This document shows, in pieces, positions 39,475-54,400 of a DNA stretch of 64,000 bases. Positions within the stretch are counted from its first letter, which is position 1. Each line of letters begins with the position of its first letter. The translations under genes were made by a program, and so were the position numbers. Under the pieces are notes generated by a model that was given only the letters and a program-made list of their open reading frames with translations, was not told the origin of the DNA and did not search any database. Origin of the DNA: Anas platyrhynchos (lineage: Eukaryota; Chordata; Aves; Anseriformes; Anatidae); NCBI RefSeq assembly GCF_047663525.1, contig NC_092593.1:22491501-22555500 (forward strand), given 5' to 3'.

Positions 39475-42400
39475 AAGAAGATTAAGCAAAAATGTTTGGT
39501 TTCTAAATAACTGAAAGAAAATGTTAAAAACTCATTGCCAAAACACAAGTGAAAGGTATCTCTCTTCCACAGATGCTATTTAAAATTCATTTTGTTTCTG
39601 CTTTGATTTTTCATTTGGTCCTTAAAAGGACAGATTAATATATAACAGTCTGTCAAAAAAACAGTTCAGTAAACCTAATGCTGTGACATGCCATCTGATA
39701 AACAAAATGTCAGTATCCTTACATAGCCAGTTATTTAAATCTGACTTTCCTTGACATTAGCAAAGAAATGATTTAACTGATGACAATTTAAATGCTAGAA
39801 TGCTCTCCCGTTAATTCATTTTTCTATACTGCTTTTGTTTAAAAGCTAGTATATCATTACTTAATACTGCACTTGCTTCTCAGAGGCACACCTGTTCACT
39901 GATCTATCAAACAACACTCTGGTAAGTGTATTAATATTGCCTTGCTTTCACCTTCATAGGTAACAATGCTAACTTGTGTCAGTTTGCATGTGAAATAGAC
40001 TATGTTCAGCTGGCACATTTATACATCTAATGGACAGGCATTAGTTAATGAAACTGAAGAGATAATTACTTAAAGCCTTATAGGTAAAGTATCCACATAT
40101 CTATCTTGCATGTATTCAGTTTTACTGGTGCAATTCTATAGAAGCTGGTGAAACCTTCTGGTACGAATAAGGCTGAAATCCTCCTCAGTCTCCATGGGCA
40201 TTTGGCACTGTGGTGCCATTTGTACCTTTGAAAGTGAGCACGCGCATGAAACAATTTCATTATGATAAGAAAGCTATCCAAGGAAATGGAAAAGGTCTGA
40301 AAAAAAAAAGGCTAAATAAAATAAAGAACTGCTGTCTTCAGCATTATTTGAGGACTTCATCTTACAGTGCACATAATAGAATGAATTGCAATGCCTGTCA
40401 AAGTAACTTTCAGAATTAACATTGATAACTACCTGACCAAAATTAAACACAGCACAAAAGAACTGCAATTCAACGTATAGCCTTCCAGGCTCTTGGTTGA
40501 ACAGCCACCATAAACAACTGGAAAGATTCTGTTAAGAGAACAAAAAACAATCAAACAATAAAACCACCAAGCTCGTTAAAAATAAATAAATTAAGAAGTA
40601 CTTTCTAAGTCTTCACATGGTAATAAGATTCTTACACAACATTCACTACCTTTATTCAACAAATAATTCAGATAAAAAGTAAGAGGGAATAAACCCCTTA
40701 GAACATCATTTTAGTTAGGCTTATTAGATGAAAAAAAGAGCTCGTATGTTTTTAAAGAAAATAATGGAAAACATACCAGTGTAGAGGTCCTGCCTCTTCA
40801 CACATTTACATAAGGAACTTGGTTTAAGCATACTTAAGTACGCAAGCCAACACAGACAATATTAGCCCAGACAGGTTTGCAATATTTGTCTTTAGGCCTG
40901 TTTAGCCGAGTCCAGTACTTTCTAAATATTTTCTACATAGTTAACATTGTGTTAAGCTGAAGCACATACCACTTCAGCTATTTTAGATGCCTGATAAAAG
41001 GAAAAAACAACAACAAAAAACCACCAAAGTTAACCCCTTTGGGTGTAAAGGTTAATGAATTAGTATTATTTCATAGTATGTAAGTATTCATTCAGATACA
41101 ACTAAAATAGAGGCTAAAATTTGGGAATTTGGGACACCTCTTTTACATAGAAGATGTAAAATATATTGCAATAGAGTATTTCTCTCTCAAACTTCCTGTA
41201 TCAAAACCTTTTTTCCCCCCATTTAATAGGCATTACCAACTCGGTTACCTTATCCCCAAATCACTAAAAGCAACAGAACAGCACTCTTCCATTTCAAATA
41301 ATGCCTTACATTATCTTCGTTACTAAAAACACCTCAAAGAAGTACATTTTCCAAATTCTAGCAAAATCAAATGGAAAAATTTTTGTACAGTCTCCTTCAG
41401 AATTTGTTTTATAGTCTTAATATCTAGGAAAAAAGACTAGCTCTTAAGCAAAATAGGAAGAGGGGTAGTGGTGAAGAATTAATTACCTAATAATATGATA
41501 CCATTTTTTTTTCCTTTGTACCTTTAGGGTTCTCCAGTGAGGCTTGCTTACTAACACCATTAGCTTCAACTTGCCTTTAATTTATTGTGTGGCATGGAAA
41601 AATTAATCTTATCATATATTCCTTAAAACAAGACACTGAAATAAAGCCTCCTTATTAAATATATATAACCACAAAAAAAAGGAATTGGAAGATTTTCTAC
41701 TGGACTGTCTACATGGCTTTCCTAAAAATCATTCTACTTCAAACAACAGGGAGATAAAAAGTATTTACAGCAAACAAGCCAACAACAAGAAGTAAACACA
41801 GCAGCACATGTCTGGCCAACTGTTTGTCTCCAGTCTGTAGAAGCTGTTCTTCCTGAGCCAGTACACAGGTTCGAGCACTGCAATGACTCACACACTGATC
41901 AGCTGAAAAACAAACCATAATTTTCATTAGGCTTCTAACTTATAAAGTATCTCTAAATCCAGTAGAAGACGTACTAATGTAACTTACTACGTTAAATTGT
42001 GTTGTAAGTATATGTATTGAAGTCCTGCACACAAAGTTAATATTAGTCTTGACAACAACCAGTTCAGACATCTATTCCCAAATGGAACAGTTTACATGTG
42101 TTCCTAAAATTAAGAAACTTTTTGCAACAGATCTCTTCCTTCTAAGCTTTAATGCAAATATAAACTATGGTTAAAATTTAGAAATTACTGCTAGAGATAA
42201 TAAAAAAACAACACAATTTCTCAGAACAGTTTTGAAACCTAGAATTAATTTATGGAATAAGTATTTTAGGTATACCATCAGCTGTGATACTGTTACTCTG
42301 TATCTCAGTGTCACTGTATCTTGAGATAGCTACAGAGTTCTCAGGAATTCTGAGCAGCATCCTCTAGATGGCAGTGAAAAACCTCCTGGCAAGGACATAA

Positions 42401-45400
42401 CTAAGAATTTGGGCCAGATAACCTGCCATAGTTCATTCAATGGGATAGCAGAAGGATTAGTAATTATTGCAGAAAGTTACACAAGTGTATCCATTACGAT
42501 TTGCTTTTAGTGATTTACAGTTTTGAAGTGCTCACTCAGTAGGCAGAAGAAAATCCCACTCAATTATAAGATATGATTTCTTACCCTTCAGGATAAGAAA
42601 ATTATACTTGCTTTCCATATCACTGGAAGACATTCTTATGGTGCTTGTCTGAATTACATCACAGAATAATAGCTGGCAATATTTAGAAAGCTACATATTA
42701 TGAAAGGAGATAAAGCCAACTATGTTTCAGCATGAAATATTTAGATTTTTTGAAGGTTATGCAGCATGCAAAAAAAACCAAACAAAAAAAAAAAACCCAT
42801 ACGGATAAGAACTCTCTTGTTAAGGATGGAAAAAAAATAAGGAAAAAAAAAAAGGAAAGGTTGCCCTGCAGACAACTTTCATTGTTGAAAGTGATGTATG
42901 ATGAGAACAGGCTGAGCATGCAATTTTCCAGCAGGTGCTGAACATACAACTTTGATTCACTTTTCTATTTCAGTGATTCCTAAGGCCCCCTTCATCAATT
43001 TTCTCCACATCTCTCCCCTAGACATGGATAATGCAGCAGCATGGACATTTGATCTAGTCTGTAGTATTTGCTTCTCTAAATCTCAGGTTTCTTATTGAAA
43101 ACCTGAGCATGATTATAATAAATAATTTAATGTACGTTTCTGGGGGGGGGAATGAGATGTGAATATGAGTATGTAGAAAGCACGCTTAAATCAAAAACTG
43201 CTAAAATTGAGGCAAAGTAGGACTGAAGTAGCACAGAAGTTTAAAAACAACAACACATCAAAAACTAAACTATCACCCTCCCCCCCCAAAAAAATAAAAA
43301 CCAACCAAACGCATACAAAACTGTTCATCTTGAACAATGAAAGATTCCCAATGAATATCAAAAAGAATAGAACAAACATCACAACAAACATACTAACACT
43401 TGAATTTAATATGAAATATAAGTTAACTAGGTAGAGATGAGAGAACTGCAGTTCTTAACAACAGTTGAGAGAACAGATAGTTTCACTGTGAGTGCAACAC
43501 ACGCAAATGTTGTGGAAGTGTATCAATCACAGAATGGTTTGGATTGGAAGGGACCTTAAAGGTCATATATTTCCAACCCCCCTGCCACGGGCTGGGACAC
43601 CTCTCACTAGACCAGGTTGCTCAAAGCCCCATTCCTGGGGCATTCACAACTTCTCTGGGCAACCTGTTCCAGTTCATAATAGTAAAACAAGGATACACTA
43701 CTGGTTTACCTGTTTCAATGGAAGGAACCTTCCTTTCAACAGCATTTGGCACTGCTTTACTCTCGTTAGCACAGGGTAATTCCCCATTTGTTGTCTGACA
43801 AGAACAGCAACCTATGAAGTAACAGGATAGTTTCTTTCACCACCATATTTTTTTTCCTAGTATAACAATGTATACACTATGCAACTCACAAATAACCTGA
43901 AAGGGGAAAGTGGGCAATTCTTCCAATTTGCTAAGAGGGTATGCGTGTTACACTACAAATCTATAGAAATATTTAGCACAGCACTATCACCATGGAAGCA
44001 ACACAAGTATTTTAGCTAGAAGGGAAACATAAGGGAAGTGACTAAGAAAACTAAACATGAACAAGGAGTAGCAATGCTGTAGGCATATAATTTATTTTCA
44101 AAGAGACAGTTTAAAGGGCTAATGTCCTGAGACAGCCACTGGACTGCATTTATCACATGCTTATCAAGACAACATTACTTACAAAAAAACAAAAAACAAA
44201 AACACACACACCTTTTTTTTTTTTTTTTTCCCTCCTGTCCACTTCCCCCCACCTCTACACTGATAATAATCAAACCTTTCTCAGAAATATAAACCAGAGT
44301 CCTTGGAAAGCTATATCTAGATCTTCTTCCACCCTAATCTGAAGTTAACAACAATCCTTCCCAGGTCAGAATTAAATCTGGAACAGTATTTTATTTATTT
44401 ATCTTTGTATGCCAAGCCATTTATTCATTTATTACAGATCTTGTTTCTGTACCTCTTTCTGGAGATGGCTGTGCAGAAGATGCCACAGAAGGTTGAGCAG
44501 AAGACCCTGCAGAAGGTTGAGGCACAGTGGCTGAAACTTGATTCCCCGCATTTCCTTCCACCTCAACCTCCTCTGCTTGGCTACGAGGTGAGTATGGGTT
44601 CAGTACCTCATAGTTTGACTCTTGTCTATTTCTGTTCATGCACATAAGTGAGATGCCTGACATCAATATACTGATGAACAAAATCACTGCTGTGGTAATT
44701 ATCTGTTAAGAGAGAAATGAAAATACACCTACATACAAAATAAAGGAAAATAGTTGCAAATATAACTCTACAGCTTCCTAAATATATTAAGAAAGGCATC
44801 TGAAAAGGTACAGTTTTCTATATTTACTGCTCTTACATCTTCTAGCATTAAAGGAATATTCAGTACATGAAACTAATTTTCCTCTCATGAATAACCCAGC
44901 TGCTCCTCCTGCTCTCCCCCTTTCTTTTTTTCCTCCTCTCTTGTTTTTAATGGGGACTCCTATTTCTCATGCAATCCAAACATGTCCTCTCATCATTATC
45001 TTCTTTCTCCTCAGGGTCATTAGTGTTTCATTTTAAGTTCTGTTTGGGTACCTTTTAATTCCAAACAGGAATGTACTCTTGTCACCCTCCAGCACAACTC
45101 TAATTTCCATGCTTTCTCCAGTGGGGACCATCCCATTAATTAACTTTTCCTTCTAATCATCTGCCACCAATACCCAGAGTCCACTGTGAAGCTACTTTGC
45201 TACTTGTGAAAACACCACATGAATAATCTTGAGCAACTCATAGCCTCCCTATCCATAGGGAAGGCAGAGGGAAAACAAGACAACTATCTACCCTAATGCA
45301 CTTCATATCATCTGGTGAAGGTGAACTATTAATTGGTAAAAACAGTAGTTTAGGCTCAAGAACTTTCATCTACTGATTGTGCAGAGAATTCTTGCATAGT

Positions 45401-48400
45401 GCAAGCAGTTGCTGCTACACGTGTAATACAGATCCAATCTACTACAGGCTAAAAAACATTAATTAACTATTGGATGGTGACAATTTTAGATAATTATGAA
45501 GCTGGACTACAAATTAGTCACCAGGAAAAGGACTTTGCAATTCATTAACTGTCACTCCTATGTCTTTTCTTTTGGAAGATTACTCCCTTTTTCTTAGTCA
45601 TAGCTGCCTAAACTTGAAGGTCATTGCTCAAACAAGTTGTTCTACTGTTTCATTACAGAAATACATTTTTATACTGATCTGCAAGCATTCTATAGTGATA
45701 TTGTTATGGCACCCTGCACTTCGACTGAAAGCTACTTATATAAGAAGCAAGCAGAGAATGCAATTTCTCAATAATGTATTGGATATGTCAGAAATCAGGA
45801 GAGATTAGGACAGAACATATTCATACCTGCTGTTTTCCATAGAAAAAGGCAGAGTCAATGCTAGTGCTGTTATGTTCACCAACTATTAACAAGATTCCCA
45901 CCAGAAGTGTTGGGATTCTGAAAGAGCAAAATGCAAACAAAGTAATGTATTTAGCATGCTCCCACTAATCTTACAGGGAAACATCTGTACTAACTTACCC
46001 CCATCCAGCTATGATAATAAACCCAATGGGAATCTTTACTGTTTCTCTCTTCCTCAACAGAAACAAAGAGAAAGATAGAAAACCTACAAAGAACAAAAGA
46101 AACGCCTTGTTTATTCTTAAAAAGGGAACTGAAAATTACAGAAACTAGACACTCTAAGATGTGACCTGTTCAGTAACCAAAACGTTTCTCTCAGAACTTC
46201 AAATATTCCAAAATTGTATTTTTTCTAGTTGCGTTTTGAGGAAGTAAAATAGAAATACCTACCATCTTTTAAAAAAGCCACGAGTAACAAAACTTGAAGA
46301 AATTCTGCCACACTTTTTATTGTTTCCAGGTAAAAATGCTTAGAAAGCATTTTTTTGCAGGTACTTAAAAGGTGCCATAAGAATATTTAAGACACAGTAC
46401 TTACTTATAATACAATGCTTAACTAATTTATTAAGGTTAAAGCAGATTAGTCCTTTATAAAGTCACTGATAAATTTCACCAAAAAGTTTCTTATGTTTTC
46501 ACGTAAATAGCTATATATGGGAATATCTTCTGGGACTGTCTATTCTATTTAGAACTCAGAAGCTCAGCAATACTCTCCTTGTTGAAGTAAAACTAGTATT
46601 TATGTTAGGCTATACTAATCATTAGCTACCTATCTCAGCTAAACGTAAACAGAACTTACTCCATGAAAACACCACAGGTATTAAACCTTTAAACTTCTGG
46701 ACTCATGAATGGTACACAAAGTCTCTTAAACATCTGAAGTCTGTTTTAATCACACCTGTATGGTTCTCCAAGTTCCCTGATGCATCTTTCTACTCTGCCT
46801 ACTTCAAATAATCCCTTCATTAATTATCTACACATGCAGAACACACATTGTTTTTAGGAATTGCAATTGACAGCGGAAAGAAATGTTAAAGTCCCTTCTT
46901 TTGTTGTTTTTTTGTTTTTTTTTTTTTTTTCTTCAAGCATAAGGTTTTTACAATCTCCTTAATGCTGAATAATTTAAAATCTTAAACTCTGCATTACTTA
47001 AAAATTGACAGTAAGCTTTTGACCAGTTGAAGGGCAACCCATCACCATTCACTCTATTTGTAATTGCTTCTGCCTTGAGACCTGGGATGATTTTTTTGTG
47101 TTACCCTCTCCCCTTTCCCACCTCAATCCAGCAAGTCTGCTGCCCTGCATTGCTAGAGCTTCAACCTGGCACAGCTTACAAGTAATTTGTAGAATTACAC
47201 ACAAGTGAAAGGAATAATTACTCTGAAGAATATAATCAAATTATTTCAGTACATCAATCTTTTATTACATTACCTAGTTCTGCCTAGAAAAATCGTACCT
47301 GTCCACAGGTAGGTGCTATAAAGTGAGCTGTAGAGAAATATAAATACTAGGATCTGCAATGTGATGTCTTTCTCTTTAACAATGAAATTCCATATCACCA
47401 TTCCAATGCAAGCAATAAACTGAAAAGAAAGGGAAGATGCCGTTATTTGGATTTCAAAAGCAGGATGACAGAAGAAAATTGAACACAGTGTAGTATAACT
47501 ACAATAAGCTTCCAGACTCCACCCCCAGATCAACTGCAGTGTCATTTTATGAATTAGATGGTTATCATAGCAGTAAAGTAATGCAGCAGTAAGCTCAGTA
47601 TTACAGTTATGTCAACGTCTAGGGTAAACCTCCTTCTTTCTCTCTTATTTATTATTTTTGACAGCAATTATATATCTCAATAAGCTGGGAGTAAGACAAG
47701 TTAGGAAAAAAATAACAATCTTTATATATCTTTTAATAACAAAAACTTTGCATCTTAACTAAGTACAAATCATTTATCTTAAATGATTCAGAAATTAAGC
47801 TAAAAACAACAGATATTTGTTCAGCCAAGAATTATACAAGTTTTCATCATCATATGAGAGTTAGTACTGAAAGAATCTCAAAAAATAGGCCAAAAAAATA
47901 ACATGGAAATAGTAATACAAGGGTTCAAGCTATTTTTAAATTAAAGCTAACTTCATGCTGTTATAGACAAGAAGCATCTGCAACTCTCATGCACTACTTT
48001 CTTTCCCAAACGTGACTACAATGTAACCTGTTTACTTTTTTTTTTAAAAAAACTACAGAACACCAGACAACATCTACTGCACTGATGTATTACACTCACT
48101 GAATTTAATAGTTGTACAGTTGGCTTCAAGGAAAAAAAGAACACGTATTCTATAGTTTTCTCTCAGCTTAAATAACAAATAAAATTATGCCAAGTCAGAG
48201 CTATTAGACTTTGCCATTCCCTAGCCACCAGCCATGTATTCCCACACCCCTTCCCCGTGTCTGACAGGTCCCACTGGCACCTGTCTTATCCCTCTGTGAG
48301 TCACTTCAGGGAGCTACACCAGCATTTGGATTAGTTTCCTATTTAACTCATTGAATCAGATCACCACAGAGTCAGACGCACACTGCTGCTGATCATGGCA

Positions 48401-51400
48401 TTGCAAATTGGCATAAACTGACTTGGAAGTGCACTCAATGCTATTTGGCAGTAACTTACAAAGCTAAAAATATACTGCAGAAGCCATTTGCCATTCTGAT
48501 TGCTTACAGCTCTGTTTGAGATGCTGCTCTTTGAGAGCTGTACTACCAGCACAAAGGGTCATTCTGTCATTTTCTTCAAGGGTGTGTTCTAAGTCACAGA
48601 AATTATTCAAACAAATCATGAATTAAATTCCTCTGCTCACCTTACAAAGATATCATGGTAGAAGCCAAATTTGCAAAAATGTTAAAAACAAGATGTAAAA
48701 TAAAATCTTCCTACTACTGACCTGAGCAACCAGTAGATTTGTTGTAATCATATGAGGAAGCTGTTTGTATTTCTTACTCAGAAGAACAACAATGAGAGAC
48801 CAAATCTGGAACAGACAAGATAAAGTTGAATTTAAGACTAACACAAAACAAACAAACATGCAAGATGAACATTGTGGCAAACTACAGTGAAATTATACAT
48901 ACAACAAATTTTCTTGACAAGTTTCTCAGCAACATGACTAACATGGTCAGCTCCATACCATCTGCTGCCAATCCCTGTGCCTCAGAAAACAGGGCCAGAA
49001 AAATCAATGCATTGATGCCTCTCAATCAAGACTGTGAAATATTTCCAGGAAGAACCAAGGGTTTGCCTGCAGTGTGAAGAAGCCTGGATGTTCCCCAGGA
49101 CATAAATGACCTTAGAACAGCCTGGCAATGTGGAATTTAAGAGTCTCTTCACCCTGTCCCTTCTGAATCTCCCAGCATGACTTGTGACGGCAAGAGACAA
49201 TATATTGCTTCTCTTGAGGCACAGTTTTATGATATGACTGCTTCAGTGAGATACCAGCTTAAGGAACTTTCAGCTCTCTCCAATATGGAAACTTTTAAAT
49301 AAAAGTAAGAAAACCTAAGCACATATCTATAACACTTGTGAAGCCAAAATACAATTCACATTGAGCTTCTGAGATATCAACACCCTTTAAAAGGGCTAGA
49401 CACCTAGAACTGCTAGGAATTCTGGATCCAATAGGCATTGGATAAGGTTAAATTAAATATTGTGATTAAACTGTGATTTGATGTAATTATTCCCCATGAG
49501 GTAAACAAGTACTGTTATTTCCACCCCACTCCATCATTTAAAAAAGGAACTAAAGATGAGCAGCTTGATAGCTTGTCCACACATGCACCATACATATCAG
49601 GTGGACAGATCCCAAACTTTCAAGCCCTGCAGCAGTGCTGTAATTCACTTACCCATTTTTTCCCGCACTGTGCAGCTTTCCAGCTGAACCATTACTAAAT
49701 TAAGAAGATTGTGTTTTTAAACTTAATTCCTCCCTCATCCTTCTGAGGACAAAATGTCAGTCTCAACTGATCATGATTTGATTTGCTGCTTATGTACTAA
49801 AGCTACCCTGACATTACAGTGTTTTTGTAGTTGACTTTACCAACACCTACCAGAGAAACGAGGCTGACAATACTGATGTCAAAGCTAACATTTTGGAGTG
49901 CAGATGCCAGTGGGTTGGGATCCATAGATGGAATGGTCAACAGCCATGCAGAAACATACATGATAGGTGCAGACACAAACGTGCTTATCACCATGCCTGA
50001 GGTAATCTGCAAAAGGAATCAAACAGAACATGAACAGTTAAGCAGATCAAGTTAAATAGCCTGTTTTTATGAATACACCAATAGCAATATTGTACCTCTG
50101 GCTTAAACATAGAGCTTTAAACAAACCATTGAGTTGTTTCTGTGACAAATTAATTAGAATTTAAACCAGGAAGTATCCATTTTATACATACAGTTAAAAA
50201 GAATCTTTCAACAAGTTTTTGAAGTAGTAGGAATACTTGACTTCCCCACTGTGAATTCTTACAGAGCTTTTTCATAGGTGTCAAGGATAGTAATGTCTCC
50301 AACCTAGTGGTGGATTCACAATGACACAATACACTTTTGGATGTAAAGATTCACACTGTAAATAAATATGCAAACATGTAGTTATGTAAACACTAATATG
50401 TATGAATTAATGAGAAGTATCAATATATATTTAAATTTAAATAATTTCTATCTTAGCTTTGCATTGTTTTTCCACTTATTAGAATTTGCAGTGATGGAAG
50501 TACAAGTTTCTACTCATGCTTCAGATTTTTCTTTTAAACAAATATCCTGAGTTTGTTGGGCACAAAATTCTATCTTGTAATGCTGGACTTCCAGTGTCTT
50601 CAAGTTTGGGGAGAGGATGGGAGGCTGGAAGTGTGTGTGTTGGGGGGAGCTGGGGAACTTAATGTTTAAATCTTAAATTGAAAAGGTTAATAATACCTTC
50701 TACTTAAAATGCATTTCTACCACAAGATTTAACTGAAGGACAACACAGGAGAATCAGTTAAAGCACAAGCTCTTCAAGCTCTTCCACAAGTTTTCAGCAT
50801 GAACCTAACACTGTTCTCACTGAAATCAGTAACAATATTCCAGTTTTTCCTACAAAAACAGTAGAACAAAGATAAGGTATTTGAAAAATAAAACAAAATA
50901 AATATAAAGAACTTGTATCTTTGAAGTTATCCTAGTTCTTCCTACTATTTTCATAAATAGGAAAAGTATGAGGACAAATTTCAGACTCTGTGCCATCAAG
51001 AAACTTGAGATACCGGGAAAGAGTGCATTGGTTAACTATTAAATTTGCAATACAGTTCAAACTTGAAATCTGGGGAGTCTACAGAAAAGTAATTTCAGCT
51101 AGCCTGTTTATTATAAGTATTTCATCAACAAAAATAAGCCCATATGACAAGTTTGGGAAGAAAAAAGACTACATACAATTCCCACTTCCATATTAAATTG
51201 AGCTGCAAATATTGCGACACCAGGTGCTGCTGGAAAAACTCCATAAAGAAATGCATAGTTTGATAAACTGGTGTGGTTGACTACGCTGTCACTCTTGTCC
51301 AGGAGTTCTACCATTTCTCTACAAAGAAATGGCATCAGAAGTCTGAAAAGAGAGGGAGGGAAAAAAAACAGAATAGAAGTAATTCAAGACAGAGCAATAG

Positions 51401-54400
51401 AGTCTATTCAGAAAAGACTGAATAGAACCACAACATTTACAGGCTGCTTCAAAATTTTGAATCACAAGTTAAATTAAAAAAAATACACAAAAATGTTTAA
51501 AAAGACACTAATGTCTGAGATCCAAACACATTTTCTGACTATGCAGAAACATTCTTTGTATAACCTCAGATTTGAAAAGGTAGAATATATAAACAAAACT
51601 ATTTTCAACTGTAAAAGCTGCTATAACCAGTAAGCAACTTTGAATATTAGAGCACCTTTATGTAAACTGTCTGACACGGAACAAGGACGCAAGCTGAAAG
51701 CTTTGCCCAGTAATTAAAAAAACAAACGCACAAACATTGATGCTTCTCTGATTGCCTTTAGCAATATCCCTGATGTCACACTGACTCGCTATGTAAGTCT
51801 TGCACAGGCTTCCATAAGTCCACCAGTAAAGCAGGGTGGTGCACAATCACTTATTTTTCCCATCTTCTTACAGAATTTATCATTGAGCTGGTTTACAAAC
51901 TAGGTCTTTAAGCTTGCTAGTTAGTTGTACTGATACTCTAATAGGTTTTCAAATTTTCTATTCTAAGCATAATCACCAAATAAGATTTTGGTTATGCTGA
52001 TTGTAGCTCTGTAGCAAATACTTGGCTCACCAGTACCTGAGATATAGTTAAGGGAAAATAATGACAGCATAAGTTCTAAATAAAAATTGTAATTTTTTAT
52101 GTTCAAAAGTCAGTTTATCAGTGTAGAATAATAACTTCTAAGCTCTACCCAAAACAGCAGTCTGAAAGATTTATAGACACAGCAAACAAAAAAAACCAAC
52201 TAATTTAGAGATTTGTTTAATCCAAAGAAGATGCAAAAACTAATCAAGTAGTGCTTAAACTTAGTCTTCTTTAACTACTCAAGCTAGTGAATTTTAACTT
52301 AAGAAAGTAATTCCTCAAACACACAATTCATGACAGATGGCCTGAGGGCAGTCCAGGAAGCTATAGCACCCTTGAAATTATTTTCTCTGCAGAGCCTGAC
52401 AACAGGCATGTGGTCTGCAAAGTTTCTTTTGAAAATTAGAAGTTGTGTACTCTTAGAGAGTTTGGGAAGTACTCATACAAAATACAGGAAGTTAAAGACA
52501 CTATCGCTACAATGATTTTGAGAGAAAAGCCATATGGGCTGTATATTCAGAGTTTAAAACACCTAGAAAAACTTTATAGAACAAAATTATAAAAGTACAT
52601 AAATTGAACTTACAGTTTAGCTGTGATGAGAAGGATCAGTGCAACAAACATACCCTTTGTCAGTTTTTTTGTTTGTCCCACCATGGTTAGTCCAAGGTAA
52701 AATAGTGCAGAGCCAGAAAATGAACTGCCCAGTCCGTCAAGGAAATTTTCAAGGTATTCGGGAATTTTCTGGCCGAGAATAAAGTTTGAGATGATTCCTA
52801 TGAAGACCATGAATACAATTGGGTTCTGCAGAACTCGAAGGAGTGCTAGGCCCACTATTTTGAACTTGCTGTGGGCCACAGTGCGATTATCCCTCCACTT
52901 CTGGATTTCACAAAAGATAAACCCCAGAGGGTTTAGCATCATAAGAGATATTGGAGCCACTAGGTAAATGTACTGGAGATACTCTGGGTAAGTGGTTTGA
53001 TATAAAGCTTCAACTAGAAGACAGAAAATGAAAAGTGATGAGTGATAACTTTTCAGAACAAAAATACATTCATATTGAAATTGTTTTTTGATCCCTGAAA
53101 ATTAGAGAAAATTAGTTTGTTATCCTTCAGAGGCATCAGTATTCACAACCGATACAAGGTGACACACTAGGTCCGATCACCATTAGGCCACAGTCATGTA
53201 ATGAAGACATTAAAGTCCTGACATTAACTTAACCAATACTACTTAATGATGTAACACTTACAGGAGAAAAAACAAACAAACAAAAAAAAACAACATAAGC
53301 AATTCCATGCACCTTTTGATTAATACCAAATGCTGAACGTTGATTTTTTTTTTCTTTTCTAAATTGCTTTTTCTCCCTAGAAACATATGAGAATTGTGGA
53401 GCACTACATATGCATTCGCAGGACACAATATTTTTGAACATTTCAACATCTCCACCAAATTTTGATCTGTAGCAATGATGCAAAATACAAAATCTAGTTG
53501 CTTATGTTCACTTTTAGATCAGTCTTTTCTATGAACAAGATTCTTCCAAATATCTGCTACTACTTTTAAGGTTCACAAAGTAGTAACTGCATAAAGGCAA
53601 AGTGATTCTTGGAAGTATTAAAGCAGGAGTTGTGAATATAAGGCAGATTTTAAAAATAATAGTTCTGCTCTTATACTTCTGAGAGTATATGAAGCTGTTC
53701 TGTCAGAGCTGCATCATCTCTCCCAGTAATACAAACCAACCAGGCGAAGCTTTCTATCATAGCAATTCAATTTACCTTGGTAAATTACCTTGCTAGCAAA
53801 CCTCCTTACCAGCATCACCTTGCAACATAGAACTGTTGTAACAGTGATTAGAGAAAAACAGGCCAGCGAGCTTTGAAAATATAACCTGTATTTTAATTTC
53901 CCTATACAGGTAGTTATTTTCATATGTGCAAATCTTTGCTCAATGGCAAAAATTAGCATACTGGTTACTGCAGAAAAGAAGTATCACATTGGATGAAAAC
54001 TCCAGACATTATTTTTTAAATAAACTGCCTTTTAAAATATTGTAATATAAAGAATTGTCAATACTAACTTTTTTGCTTACAAATTTCAACTGAACCTTTT
54101 AAAGGCAGCATTAAAAAATATATTTCCATTAGAAGATCAAGTTTTGCTCAAACCACCACCTATTACCACAAGTAAAAAGAACTAAGCAAGGCACTCTGTG
54201 TTATCCAGCCCTGCAAACACTCCAGAGAAGCCACTAACATGAACAGCTTGCACACAACACAGCATGAATCAAAAACTGGTAAAAGTCTGGGGGTTGGAGA
54301 AGAGAAGTGAAAGGGCAAGAAAGGAAATAAACAGCTCTAAGAAACAAAGCCTACAGTTTCTGTTGTGGTAGGTATGCCATTAAACCCTTTATAAACTAGA

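Noticed and set aside
51111..51176. Continuation of GPR155 exon 4 past NMEVGI ([13 protein letters not shown])
   Set aside because: It reads through a strong GTATGT donor at 51176. Joining to ITSGMVIS in the next exon matches the family.
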